Assembly (NCBI RefSeq): GCF_009755605.1
Contig: NZ_WPNZ01000014.1
Span: 154,494-218,493 of the forward strand
DNA: 64,000 bases
Direction of reading: 5' to 3'
Source: Streptomyces typhae
Lineage (GTDB): Bacteria > Actinomycetota > Actinomycetes > Streptomycetales > Streptomycetaceae
Under the pieces are notes generated by a model. It was not told the DNA's origin, searched no databases, and worked only from the letters and a program-made list of their open reading frames with translations. Shown here piece by piece: positions 6,859-14,677 of this stretch. Within the stretch, counting starts at the first letter, position 1. Every line of letters starts with the position of its first letter. A program made the translations under genes and the position numbers.

Positions 6859-7824
6859 CTACGGGGTCACCACGGGCTCCTGGGCGGCTGCGGTCGTGCC
6901 GGCAAGGAGTTCCGCGTCGAGGGGCACGTTCCGCTTGATGAGCCCGAGGGCGATGGGCCCCAGCTCGTGGTGGCGCACGGAGGTGGTGATGAAGCCGAGC
7001 TTGCGCCCCTCGGGCCCGTCGGCGGCGAGGTGGAGCGGCGTACCGTGCGCCGGCAGGTGCACCTCGCTGCCGTCCAGGTGGAGGAAGACCAGGCGCCGCG
7101 GCGGCTTGCCGAGGTTCTGGACGCGGGCGACGGTCTCCTGACCTCGGTAGCAGCCCTTCTGGAGATGGACGGCGCTGCCGATCCAGCCCAGCTCGTGCGG
7201 AATGGTGCGGTGGTCGGTCTCGAAGGCGAGCCGGGGCCGGTGCTGCTCGACACGCAGCGCCTCGTGGGCGAGGAGCCCGGCGACGGGCCCGTTCCCCTCG
7301 GCGTACGCGGACAGCTCACCGCGCGGCAGGAAGACGTCACGGCCGTGCGGGGTCTCCCGTACGGCGGCCCCCTCGGGCACCGGCGCGATGGACCCGGCGG
7401 GCAGGTGCACCACGGCGAACTCGGCGGTGCGGTCGGCGACTTCGACGCGGTAGAAGAACTTCATGCTCTCCAGGTAGGCGACGAGGGCGTCCTGGGTGCC
7501 GGGCTCGACGTGGGCCCACATCGTCTCGCCGTCGTCGACGAGGTACAGGGCGTGCTCGATGTGTCCGTTCGCGGACAGGATCAGCGCCTCCGTGGCGCGG
7601 CCCGCGGGCAGCTCGCTGACGTGCTGGGTGAGCAGCAGATGCAGCCAGCTCAGCCGGTCGGCGCCGGTGACGGTGACGACACCGCGGTGGGAGAGGTCGA
7701 CGAGGCCCGCGCCGTCGGCGAGGGCGCGCTGCTCGCGGAACAGATCGCCGTAGTGGGCGGCGACGCCTTCGTCCACGCCCTCCGCGGGGACGGCGCCGGG
7801 CAGCGACAGCAAGGGGCTCTTCAT
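6859..7824 (-). CDS. ygfZ: YgfZ/GcvT-like Fe-S assembly protein
   Basis: About 321 residues. Folate-binding YgfZ family, which helps maturation or repair of 4Fe-4S enzymes. The diagnostic KGCYRGQET (Cys motif) is present near residue 228, followed by the C-terminal barrel (GTPLHLAADGPEGRKLGFITT). The start is MKSPLLSLPG (ATG 7824); a GTG at 7830 is also possible since neither has a clear ribosome site. It follows nur by 34 bp on the same strand, so nitrobindin-nur-ygfZ is probably one operon. Confidence 0.88.
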   Translation of the reverse strand: MKSPLLSLPGAVPAEGVDEGVAAHYGDLFREQRALADGAGLVDLSHRGVVTVTGADRLSWLHLLLTQHVSELPAGRATEALILSANGHIEHALYLVDDGETMWAHVEPGTQDALVAYLESMKFFYRVEVADRTAEFAVVHLPAGSIAPVPEGAAVRETPHGRDVFLPRGELSAYAEGNGPVAGLLAHEALRVEQHRPRLAFETDHRTIPHELGWIGSAVHLQKGCYRGQETVARVQNLGKPPRRLVFLHLDGSEVHLPAHGTPLHLAADGPEGRKLGFITTSVRHHELGPIALGLIKRNVPLDAELLAGTTAAAQEPVVTP

Positions 7825-7858
7825 GTTCACAAAGGTTACGACCCGTGGGCCCCGCGAC

Positions 7859-8329
7859 TTATTCCGCGTCGGAGACGCGTGCCGCGTCGGGCGCCGCTTC
7901 CGCCTCCGCGCCGCCCGCGCACGTCGCGCAGCGGCCGAAGATCGCGAAGTGCTTCAGATCGGTGTCGAACCCGAACTGCTCGCGCAGCTTCGCGGTGAAG
8001 TCGGCGGCCACGTCCAGGTCGGCCTCGATCACGCCCGTGCAGTCCCGGCACACCAGGTGGATGTGGTGGTGGCGGTCCGCGAGGTGGTACGTGGGCGCGC
8101 CGTGCCCGAGGTGGGCGTGGCTGACCAGGCCCAGCTCCTCAAGGAGCTCCAGGGTCCGGTAGACGGTGGAGATGTTGATCCCCGACGCCGTCCTGCGGAC
8201 CTCGCAGAGGATGTCGTCGGGGGTCGCGTGCTCCAGGGCGTCCACGGCCTCGAGCACGAGCTGGCGCTGCGGCGTCAGGCGATACCCGCGCTGCCGCAGA
8301 TCGCTCTTCCAGTCGGAGTCGGCACTCAC
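7859..8329 (-). CDS. nur: Nickel-responsive Fur-family regulator Nur
   Basis: 156 residues from GTG 8329 (GGGGG upstream). Fur fold: winged helix (LTPQRQLVLEAVD ... INISTVYRTLELLEELGLV), the His cluster ADRHHHIHLVCRDC and a C-terminal CATC. Histidines at 34, 71, 73 and 127 and at 87, 89, 91 have the spacing I recall for the metal ligands of S. coelicolor Nur, offset by one residue; H71/H73 (SHAH) is not typical of Fur or Zur. Nur represses nickel uptake and sodF when Ni is plentiful. CRDC and CATC would hold a structural zinc. Zur or CatR is less likely. Confidence 0.8.
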   Translation of the reverse strand: MSADSDWKSDLRQRGYRLTPQRQLVLEAVDALEHATPDDILCEVRRTASGINISTVYRTLELLEELGLVSHAHLGHGAPTYHLADRHHHIHLVCRDCTGVIEADLDVAADFTAKLREQFGFDTDLKHFAIFGRCATCAGGAEAEAAPDAARVSDAE

Positions 8330-8348
8330 CACGCCCCCGAGTCTAGGC

Positions 8349-8921
8349 CTACTTGAAGAACGCGATGCCGTCGTCCGGCAGGTCGCCCAGGTTCCGTGCC
8401 ATCTCGGCGACGTCCTCGGGTGTGACGACCTTCTTGAGCTGCGCCGACATGTACGGCCGCAGCGGCACATCGGGCGTCTGCTTCTCGCCGACCCACATCA
8501 GGTCGCCCTTCACATAGCCGTACAGGCGCTTGCCGCCGGTGTACGGGCCGGAGGCGGCGGTGCGGGCGACGGCGTCGGTGGCCAGGTCGATCTGCGGCTT
8601 CTGGTCGGCCAGCTCGCCGTACCAGACCTCGACGACGCCGTCCTGGCGGACCATGACGACCTCGACCTTGCGGTCCGCATCGATGCGCCAGAAGCCCGAC
8701 TCGGACTCCAGCGGCTCCACCTTGTTGCCCTCGGCGTCGAGCACCCAGGTGTGCGAGTGGAACTCCAGGAAGTCCCGCCCGTCGTGCGTGAAGGAGACCT
8801 CCTGGCCGAAATTCGCCTTCGGCGAGCCGGGGAAGTCGGTGACGCCCGCGCCCGCCCAGTTGCCCAGGAGCCAGGCGAGGGGGACGAGGTCACGGTGCAG
8901 GTCGGACGGGATCTCGATCAT
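8349..8921 (-). CDS. Nitrobindin-like heme beta-barrel protein
   Basis: 190 residues of the DUF1794/FABP-like nitrobindin family, 10-stranded barrels that bind ferric heme and react with NO or peroxynitrite. Visible marks: LLGNWAGAG at the N-terminus, FTHDGRDFLEFHSHTW, ESGFWRID, VEVWYGELADQKPQIDL and the late GGKRLYGYVKGDLMWVGE. The ATG at 8921 starts MIEIPSDLHRDLVPLAWLLG. Only 19 bp separate its stop from the nur start, so it leads the nur operon. Confidence 0.88.
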   Translation of the reverse strand: MIEIPSDLHRDLVPLAWLLGNWAGAGVTDFPGSPKANFGQEVSFTHDGRDFLEFHSHTWVLDAEGNKVEPLESESGFWRIDADRKVEVVMVRQDGVVEVWYGELADQKPQIDLATDAVARTAASGPYTGGKRLYGYVKGDLMWVGEKQTPDVPLRPYMSAQLKKVVTPEDVAEMARNLGDLPDDGIAFFK

Positions 8922-8955
8922 GGGGTGCTCAGGAGTCTCTCGGTGGGGGGTGCGG

Positions 8956-9057
8956 TCAGCGCTGGCCCTGGTACAGCTTCTTCACGGTCAGACCCGCGAA
9001 GGCGAGGACGCCGACGCAGACCAGGACGAGGAGAGCGGAGAAGAAGGCCTCAAGCAC
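8956..9057 (-). CDS. 33-residue single-helix membrane protein
   Basis: GTG at 9057 with an ideal AAGGAG six bases before it. The product begins VLEAFFSALLVLVCVGVLAF, has one membrane helix (about residues 6-24) and a basic tail TVKKLYQGQR. A Shine-Dalgarno of this quality and third-position GC bias argue that it is real despite its length. Function unknown. Confidence 0.65.
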   Translation of the reverse strand: MLEAFFSALLVLVCVGVLAFAGLTVKKLYQGQR

Positions 9058-9184
9058 GGGGTGCTCCTTGATTCCTTGTGAGGATGCGGGCGGTGGGCAC
9101 AGAGCCGTACCCCACTGTAGTCGGGCTGTGCGACCGTCTCTCGCCGAGGTGGCCCACCCGCGTCCCGGCCCGTCAGTGCCGTAG

Positions 9185-9442
9185 TCAGTGCCGTCGTCTT
9201 CCGTCCAGCTCGTTCCACCACTCGTCGGACTTGGGGTCTCCCGAGGGATCGTCCCACCAGCGGTCGTCCGGCCCCCGCCGGTTGGCGGTGATGGCGGCGA
9301 GCGGCGGTATCACCATGGCGACGACGCACATGCCGACGGCCACGGGCACCGACCAGAGCCGCACGACGCCCCAGGCCAGGACGAACAGGGCCACGCAGGT
9401 CCCCATCATGGCGAAGTACACATGGCGCCGTCGCGCGTACAT
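9185..9442 (-). CDS. DUF3099-type membrane protein
   Basis: 85 residues from ATG 9442 (GGAG upstream). Two membrane helices (about residues 8-25 and 31-50: FAMMGTCVALFVLAWGVVRL and VAVGMCVVAMVIPPLAAI), then a polar tail DRWWDDPSGDPKSDEWWNEL typical of Streptomyces DUF3099 proteins. No known activity. It stands alone, 127 bp upstream of the 33-residue gene. Confidence 0.75.
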   Translation of the reverse strand: MYARRRHVYFAMMGTCVALFVLAWGVVRLWSVPVAVGMCVVAMVIPPLAAITANRRGPDDRWWDDPSGDPKSDEWWNELDGRRRH

Positions 9443-9462
9443 GTCTCCAGCGTAAAACCGAA

Positions 9463-9506
9463 GGGCCGCACCCCTCCAGCGGCGTCCAACCCCTGGGGTG
9501 CGGCCC
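9463..9506 (-). terminator. Terminator of the rhodanese operon
   Basis: GGGCCGCACCCC and GGGGTGCGGCCC are a perfect 12-bp stem located 56 bp past the DUF1416 stop, on the way to the DUF3099 gene. Confidence 0.7.
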
Positions 9507-9561
9507 TGCGGCCCGTGCGCGTGCCGTCGCCGGGCGGCGACGGCACCGGCAGCGAGATCGC

Positions 9562-9849
9562 TCAGACGGCGATCGCGACCTCCGCGAGGCCGCCGGTCTG
9601 CGCGACGACCGTACGGTCCGCCGAGCCGCCCGGGACCAGGGCGCGCACGGTCCACGTGCCCTCGGCCGCGTAGAAGCGGAACTGGCCGGTGGCGGAGGTG
9701 GGCACCTCCGCGGTGAACTCGCCGGTCGAGTCCAGGAGGCGCACGTAACCGGTGACGGGCTCGCCGTCGCGGGTCACCTGGCCCTGGATGGTGGTCTCAC
9801 CGGGCTTGATCGTCGAAGCGTCCGGGCCGCCGGCCTTGGCTCCACACAT
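9562..9849 (-). CDS. DUF1416 protein (SseC-like partner of thiosulfate sulfurtransferase)
   Basis: 95 residues, DUF1416, a carboxypeptidase-regulatory-like beta-sandwich (GETTIQGQVTRDGEPVTGYVRLLD, then GQFRFYAAEGTWTVRAL). The actinobacterial family is nearly always encoded after a rhodanese, as in the M. tuberculosis sseC-cysA2 pair; here it starts 43 bp after the sulfurtransferase stop. The N-terminal MCGAK Cys is conserved in the family. Its role in sulfur transfer is inferred from context. Confidence 0.85.
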   Translation of the reverse strand: MCGAKAGGPDASTIKPGETTIQGQVTRDGEPVTGYVRLLDSTGEFTAEVPTSATGQFRFYAAEGTWTVRALVPGGSADRTVVAQTGGLAEVAIAV

Positions 9850-9892
9850 GTGTACTCCCAGGGGAACTAGGGGGAAGGAAGGTCGGGTGGTC

Positions 9893-10738
9893 CTACTTGT
9901 TGGCGCCGAGCTCGATCGGCACGCCGACGAGGGAGCCGTACTCGGTCCAGGAGCCGTCGTAGTTCTTGACGTTGGTCTGGCCGAGCAGCTCGTGCAGCAC
10001 GAACCAGGTCAGGGCCGAGCGCTCACCGATGCGGCAGTACGCGATGGTGTCCTTGGCGAGGTCGACCTGCTCGTCCTCGTAGAGGGCCCTGAGCTCGTCG
10101 TCCGACTTGAAGGTGCCGTCGTCGTTGGCGTTCTTCGACCACGGGATGTTGCGGGCGCTCGGCACGTGGCCGGGGCGCTGCGACTGCTCCTGCGGGAGGT
10201 GGGCCGGGGCGAGCAGCTTGCCGGAGAACTCGTCGGGCGAGCGCACGTCGACCAGGTTCTGCGCGCCGATCGCGGCGACGACGTCGTCGCGGAAGGCACG
10301 GATGGAGGTGTCCTGCGGCTTGGCCTTGTAGTCGGTGGCCTCGCGCTGGGGCACCTGCGCGCCGTCGACCAGGTCGCGGGAGTCCAGCTCCCACTTCTTG
10401 CGGCCGCCGTCGAGGAGCTTCACGTCCTGGTGGCCGTAGAGCTTGAAGTACCAGAAGGCGTACGAGGCGAACCAGTTGTTGTTGCCGCCGTAGAGGACGA
10501 CGGTGGAGTCGTTCGCGATGCCCTTGGCGGAGAGGAGCTTCTCGAAGCCCTCCTGGTCGATGAAGTCGCGGCGGACCGGGTCCTGGAGGTCCTTCGTCCA
10601 GTCGATGCGGATCGCGTTCTTGATGTGGTTCTTGTCGTACGCCGAGGTGTCCTCGTCCACCTCGACGAGGACGACCTTCGGGTCGTCGATGTGGGCCTCG
10701 ACCCAGTCGGCGTCTACCAGGACGTCGCTGCGGCTCAT
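9893..10738 (-). CDS. Thiosulfate sulfurtransferase (rhodanese)
   Basis: 281 residues, two rhodanese domains. The first (SRSDVLVDADWVEAHIDDPKVVLVEVD...) is structural; the second carries the active loop CRIGERS with the catalytic Cys at about residue 235 and the C-terminal NYDGSWTEYG motif. It transfers sulfane sulfur from thiosulfate to acceptors. The ATG at 10738 is preceded by GGAGGAG; longer frames upstream lack one. A Cys-containing leader peptide lies 140 bp upstream, implying control by cysteine or sulfur supply. Confidence 0.92.
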   Translation of the reverse strand: MSRSDVLVDADWVEAHIDDPKVVLVEVDEDTSAYDKNHIKNAIRIDWTKDLQDPVRRDFIDQEGFEKLLSAKGIANDSTVVLYGGNNNWFASYAFWYFKLYGHQDVKLLDGGRKKWELDSRDLVDGAQVPQREATDYKAKPQDTSIRAFRDDVVAAIGAQNLVDVRSPDEFSGKLLAPAHLPQEQSQRPGHVPSARNIPWSKNANDDGTFKSDDELRALYEDEQVDLAKDTIAYCRIGERSALTWFVLHELLGQTNVKNYDGSWTEYGSLVGVPIELGANK

Positions 10739-10878
10739 GCGTTTCTCCTCCGGAGCAGGTGCGGCGGGGCGGAACGGGGGGTGCGGATACACGGGTGCGG
10801 GGAGGCACGGGCGTACAGCACGGGAGGGCCCTGACGGCGGTCAGCGGGCCTGGGGAATACGGGAAAGGGGCATCCCGC

Positions 10879-10959
10879 TCAGAGAGCGCGACAGAGCATG
10901 GCGGCGACGCGGCACAGGTCCACTGCCCGCCGCTTCGTGAGGTCCGCCTGTCGATGCAT
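10879..10959 (-). CDS. Putative sulfur-responsive leader peptide (uORF)
   Basis: 26 residues starting MHRQADLTKRRAVDLCRVAA and ending MLCRAL. The pattern (basic, with LCRVAAMLCR and two Cys codons near the end) matches the leader peptides found before sulfur and cysteine genes in Streptomyces. Ribosome stalling at the Cys codons when cysteine is scarce would alter the downstream mRNA. The 140-nt leader to the rhodanese gene has no other open frame of note. I did not find an obvious terminator/antiterminator pair. Confidence 0.65.
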   Translation of the reverse strand: MHRQADLTKRRAVDLCRVAAMLCRAL

Positions 10960-11089
10960 GCGACCGATCGTAGGGACGCAGGGGCGGCCGTGTCACCGGC
11001 GTGTCGAATACTGAGACGTTTTCGTCCAGAATGCGGTCGGCGAGTCGATTCCCGGCCGGTCGCGCGGGTCCGGCGCCCCGTGGACGCGC

Positions 11090-11129
11090 CGTGGGCGCCC
11101 GCCCCCCATCTGAGGAACGGACGCCCACG
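11090..11129 (-). terminator. Hairpin after the LmeA-like gene
   Basis: CGTGGGCG and CGCCCACG (with one mismatch the stem extends to 11 bp) about 80 bp past the stop of the LmeA-like gene. The remaining bases 10960-11089 should hold the promoter of the leader peptide/rhodanese unit. Confidence 0.5.
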
Positions 11130-11205
11130 TCTCGTACTACGGACAACTATTCGTGCTACACGCACCTACCGGATCCCCCGGCACCGCCGCGTGCGCTCAG
11201 GACGC

Positions 11206-11958
11206 TCAGGACATCAGGTCCACGTTCTCGCCCTTCACCGCCACGTCCACGCCGTCCGGCGCCGCCTGCACCGTGTCGAGCTCGATGCCGCCCGGCAGAT
11301 CGCTGATCTGCTCCTCGAAGTCCGTCACGTCGCGGACCATGCCCTCGGGCAGCGGCAGCGAGACGCCGAGCACTTCGAGCTTGTCGGGGATGGTGTCGGC
11401 GTGCACCTTGATGGCGTCGCCCTCGACCCGCAGGCTGCTCAGCACGTGCACGGGCTTGGGGAGCTTGGTGCCGCCCTTGCTCACCTCGACCTCGACCTTG
11501 ATCTTGCCGTTGCCGCCGTCGGAGAGCCCGACGACCTCACCGGTGGCGCCGAGCGGCAGCTTCACCGGCTCGGACTTGGCGGCCTTCAGGAGCTCGTCGT
11601 ACGAGATCCGGGCGACGCCCGCGGCCCGGTCGGCGGTGGCGGAGCTGTAGTCGCTGGAGAAGTCGACGCCGTGCATGGTGGCGCTGAGGTCGGCGACGCG
11701 GATGGTGTCGCCGCCGGACTTGGCGTCGTAGTCCTTCATGCCGATCTCGACGTCGTCGAGCTTGCCGCCGAGGGCCTGGGTCAGGAACGGGAAGCCCTTG
11801 ATGGACACGTCCGGGGTGCTGCTGAGCCCCTCCTTCGACTTGATCTTCTCCGCCGCCTCGTTCTCCGCGAAGGACACGGCGAACCGGTCGGCCGCGACGA
11901 AGAGACCGCCGAGAACGACCACGACGATCAGGAGTATGCGTATCGCGCGTTTGCTCAT
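11206..11958 (-). CDS. LmeA-like (DUF2993) membrane-anchored lipid-binding protein
   Basis: 250 residues. One N-terminal helix (IRILLIVVVVLGGLFVAADR, about 5-24) anchors a DUF2993 domain: FAENEAAEKIKSKEGL, then VSIKGFPFLTQALGGKLDDV, the family signature. LmeA of mycobacteria binds anionic phospholipids in the periplasm and aids lipomannan elongation; in Streptomyces the role is unproven. A longer paralogue lies at 22371-23675. Monocistronic. Confidence 0.85.
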   Translation of the reverse strand: MSKRAIRILLIVVVVLGGLFVAADRFAVSFAENEAAEKIKSKEGLSSTPDVSIKGFPFLTQALGGKLDDVEIGMKDYDAKSGGDTIRVADLSATMHGVDFSSDYSSATADRAAGVARISYDELLKAAKSEPVKLPLGATGEVVGLSDGGNGKIKVEVEVSKGGTKLPKPVHVLSSLRVEGDAIKVHADTIPDKLEVLGVSLPLPEGMVRDVTDFEEQISDLPGGIELDTVQAAPDGVDVAVKGENVDLMS

Positions 11959-12018
11959 GCCTGCTGTTCCCCGTCCCCCGCCTTGGTTGTCCGTACCTGC
12001 CGCGAGCCTAAGGGAAGC

Positions 12019-12047
12019 GTCCCCGGCCTTCGTGCCCGGCCGGGGAC
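12019..12047 (-). terminator. Terminator of the hydrolase-MoaD operon
   Basis: GTCCCCGGCC and GGCCGGGGAC, perfect 10-bp stem with a 9-nt loop, 50 bp beyond the stop at 12097. Confidence 0.65.
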
Positions 12048-12096
12048 TGTAGACCTAATGTGACGTTCGGGCGCCGCCCCGGCGGGCGGCTGACCG

Positions 12097-13353
12097 TCAG
12101 CCGAGTGCGCGCCCCAGCAGGTACACGGCGGGCGCGGCGGCCGCGAGCGGCAGCGCGACCCCGGCCGTGAAGTGCACGAACCGCGAGGGGTAGTCGTACG
12201 AGGCGACGCGGTGCCCGATCAGGGCGCACACACCGGCGGCGAGCCCGAGCAGGGCGCCCTTGCTGCCGAAGTCGGTCGCCCCGCCGACCGCGATGCCGGC
12301 GCCCGCCGCCGCGAGCAGCGCCACGACCAGCGACGCGGGCGTCGGCAGCGGCAGGGCGCGGGCGATCACGGCCATCGCCACGGCTGCACCGCCGACGGTG
12401 GCGGCCTCGTGGGCGGCGGCCAGATGCCCGGCCGCGATGATCGCGAGCGCGCTGGAGGCGACCGTGGCCATCAGCCCGTACATCCGCTCGTCGGCACCGG
12501 CGCGGCTGCGCAGCTGGAGGACGAGGACGAGCAGCACCCAGACGCCGAGGGTGCCGAGGATGGCGGCCGGGGCGTCGCCCTCGCCGGTGGCGAGCAGCGC
12601 GACGTCGGCGACGACACCGCCGAGGAACGCGAGCGCGATGCCCTGGCGCGCGGGCCACATCCCGTTCAGCCGGAACCATCCGGCGGCGGTCACCGCCTGG
12701 AGGGCCACCAGCGGTACGAGCAGCGCGTACTGCCCGACGGCGGCGGCCCCGGCGAGCAGCAGCCCGAGGAGGGCGGTGAGCAGCGCGGGCTGCATCCCCG
12801 GCTCTATGACCGGCGACCGCCCTTCGGCCCGTGCCCGCTGGGCGTCGGTGACGCGGGCGTTGCCGGTGACGGTCGGGGGACCGTAGCCGGGCTCCGCCGC
12901 CTCCTCGGGGTCCGCCGCGGGCACGGCGCCGCTGCCGGGCTCCTGGTAGTGGGCGCCGGGGTGACCGGCCGCGGCCTGCTGGTACCCGGGCGGGGGCTCG
13001 GTATAGGCCTGCGGAGGCAGATACGCCGTCTCGGTCACGTCCACCACGGGCAGCGGCGCCTGCACGGACGTCTCCCAGGTCTGCCCCTCCCACTGCTGGG
13101 CGGGCTCCGCCGCGTACTGCTGCTGCGCGTAGGGGTCCTGCTGTCCCCAGGACCCGTCGGCCTGTGGATAACCCTGCGCGGCGTACCCGTCGTAGGACTG
13201 CGGGTGCTGCTGCTGGTACTGCTGCGGATCCTGCTGGTATTGCTGCTGGTGGTACTGCTGGTGCTGGTGCTGGTGATATTGCGGCTGCTGCTGGGGCTGC
13301 GGCTGCGCGTACTGCTGCTGCTGATAAGGGTCGTACGGTTCGTTGCTGCTCAT
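12097..13353 (-). CDS. PolyGln/Tyr-rich multi-pass membrane protein
   Basis: 418 residues. Residues 1-170 are low-complexity Gln/Tyr/Pro/His (YDPYQQQQYAQ and long QQYHQQQY-like runs), the remainder about eight hydrophobic helices from VIEPGMQPALLTALLGLLLA onward. The cytoplasmic disordered head resembles that of many Streptomyces membrane proteins but is unusually pure in Gln. The ATG at 13353 uses GGAGGA that overlaps the stop codon of the MoaD-like gene, so translation is coupled. Family and function unknown. Confidence 0.8.
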   Translation of the reverse strand: MSSNEPYDPYQQQQYAQPQPQQQPQYHQHQHQQYHQQQYQQDPQQYQQQHPQSYDGYAAQGYPQADGSWGQQDPYAQQQYAAEPAQQWEGQTWETSVQAPLPVVDVTETAYLPPQAYTEPPPGYQQAAAGHPGAHYQEPGSGAVPAADPEEAAEPGYGPPTVTGNARVTDAQRARAEGRSPVIEPGMQPALLTALLGLLLAGAAAVGQYALLVPLVALQAVTAAGWFRLNGMWPARQGIALAFLGGVVADVALLATGEGDAPAAILGTLGVWVLLVLVLQLRSRAGADERMYGLMATVASSALAIIAAGHLAAAHEAATVGGAAVAMAVIARALPLPTPASLVVALLAAAGAGIAVGGATDFGSKGALLGLAAGVCALIGHRVASYDYPSRFVHFTAGVALPLAAAAPAVYLLGRALG

Positions 13354-13363
13354 CGCGTACGGG

Positions 13364-13618
13364 TCATCCTCCTGCGAACGGCGGGAGCACCTCGACCGTG
13401 CCGCCCTCGGCAAGCCGTACCGTCTCATGGGCTCGGGTACCCACGGGGTCGCCGTCGATGAGGAACGAACAGCGCCGCAGCACACGGTCGAGTTCCCCGG
13501 GGTGTCGCACCCGGGCCGCGCCGAGGGCCTCGGCCAGCGTGGCTTCGGCGTACGGCTCCTCGGCGACACCCGCGGCGGCCTTGGCCGCGGCCCAGTACCG
13601 GATAGTGCCCGTTGCCAT
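13364..13618 (-). CDS. MoaD/ThiS-family sulfur-carrier protein
   Basis: 84 residues with the beta-grasp pattern (MATGTIRYWAAAKAAAGV at the N-terminus) and the C-terminal Gly-Gly (PPFAGG) that becomes the thiocarboxylate. In the family it donates sulfur to molybdopterin (MoaD), thiamine thiazole (ThiS) or cysteine (CysO). No moaE, moeB or thiazole gene lies nearby, so the acceptor cannot be assigned. It starts 5 bp after the hydrolase stop and its last codons supply the ribosome site of the next gene. Confidence 0.85.
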   Translation of the reverse strand: MATGTIRYWAAAKAAAGVAEEPYAEATLAEALGAARVRHPGELDRVLRRCSFLIDGDPVGTRAHETVRLAEGGTVEVLPPFAGG

Positions 13619-13623
13619 TCAGC

Positions 13624-14535
13624 TCAGCCCTTCCTCTCATCGGCGGCTGCCGACGTCTCATCGGCCGTCGCCGGCGTCTCTCCGGCGGTTGCCGACGTCC
13701 ATGATGCCGTGAGCCACGCGCCGATCCGCTCCAGGAGGGCGTCGTCCGCGGCGTGCTCCGCGTGGCCCATGCCGGGTTCCAGCCACAGCTCGCCGGATGC
13801 GCCCGCCGCGGCGGCCAGCATCCGCGGATGGTCGACCGGAAAGTACGGGTCCCGGTCGCCGTGCACGATCAGGAGCGGCGTCGGGGCGATGAGCGGCACG
13901 GCCTCCGTCGGCGACAGGGGCACGGGGTTCCACTCGTGCGGGTGGATCCGGGTGCGCAGACCGAGCCGCCCGACCATCCGCCCCGACCGCCGCGTCACCA
14001 CCCAGTGCAGCCGCCGCATCGGTGCCGTCCCCCGATAGAACCAGCGGGCCGGTGCGCTCACGGACACGACCGCGTCACTGCGCGCTTCCGTGCGCCCCCC
14101 GTGCAGCGGCCCGTGCAGCGCCCCGTGCCGCAGCACCACGGAACCGCCCATCGAGAAGCCGACCGTCGCCACCCGCACATGGCCGAGCGAGCGCGCCCAC
14201 GCCACCGCGGCGGCGAGGTCGAGCACCTCACGGTCGCCGACCGTTGAGTGCCCGCCGGACCCCCCGTGCCCCCGGAACGAGAAGGTGATCACGGCCGCAC
14301 GCTGCGCGAACACCGCGGCGGCCCGGCGTACGTGGGGGCGCCCCAGATCTCCTGTGAAGCCGTGCGCGAGCACGACCGCGGGACCCCCGACGGGCCCGGG
14401 GCCCGGGTGGTACGCGGCCTCGATCGCCACTCCGTCCGCCGCACACAGCGTCGTACGCAGCGTTACGCTGCGTTGAACGTCAGTGATCGGGCGCACAGAA
14501 GATCGCGCCGTTCGACCTGCCGAACCGGAACTCAT
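13624..14535 (-). CDS. Alpha/beta hydrolase
   Basis: 303 residues from ATG 14535 (MSSGSAG); upstream codons lack coding signs. Hydrolase features in order: oxyanion HGFTGD (about residue 65), nucleophile elbow GFSMGG, catalytic acid in HGDRDPYFP and the His of GMGHAEH. The tail is Thr/Ala-rich with an ATADETSAA repeat. No signal peptide. First gene of a three-gene operon with the MoaD-like protein; the substrate is unknown, probably an ester or lipid. Confidence 0.85.
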   Translation of the reverse strand: MSSGSAGRTARSSVRPITDVQRSVTLRTTLCAADGVAIEAAYHPGPGPVGGPAVVLAHGFTGDLGRPHVRRAAAVFAQRAAVITFSFRGHGGSGGHSTVGDREVLDLAAAVAWARSLGHVRVATVGFSMGGSVVLRHGALHGPLHGGRTEARSDAVVSVSAPARWFYRGTAPMRRLHWVVTRRSGRMVGRLGLRTRIHPHEWNPVPLSPTEAVPLIAPTPLLIVHGDRDPYFPVDHPRMLAAAAGASGELWLEPGMGHAEHAADDALLERIGAWLTASWTSATAGETPATADETSAAADERKG

Positions 14536-14557
14536 GTGGGCTATTCTGCTGCGCAGA

Positions 14558-14585
14558 GGATCCGGGCAGCGAAGCCCCCGGGTCC
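14558..14585. promoter_or_regulatory. Hairpin in the glnR leader region
   Basis: GGATCCGGG and CCCGGGTCC pair with one G-T and are followed by TTTCG on the plus strand. It lies between the divergent hydrolase and glnR genes, where it would act as an attenuator-like structure in a long glnR leader if the transcript starts upstream. Confidence 0.3.
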
Positions 14586-14677
14586 TTTCGTGCTTTCCGG
14601 CGCGAGTTGCATCCCGCAGCATCCGTACGAAGCAGTGCCACATACGTCCTCGTAGGGACCGAGGAGGAACCGACGTA

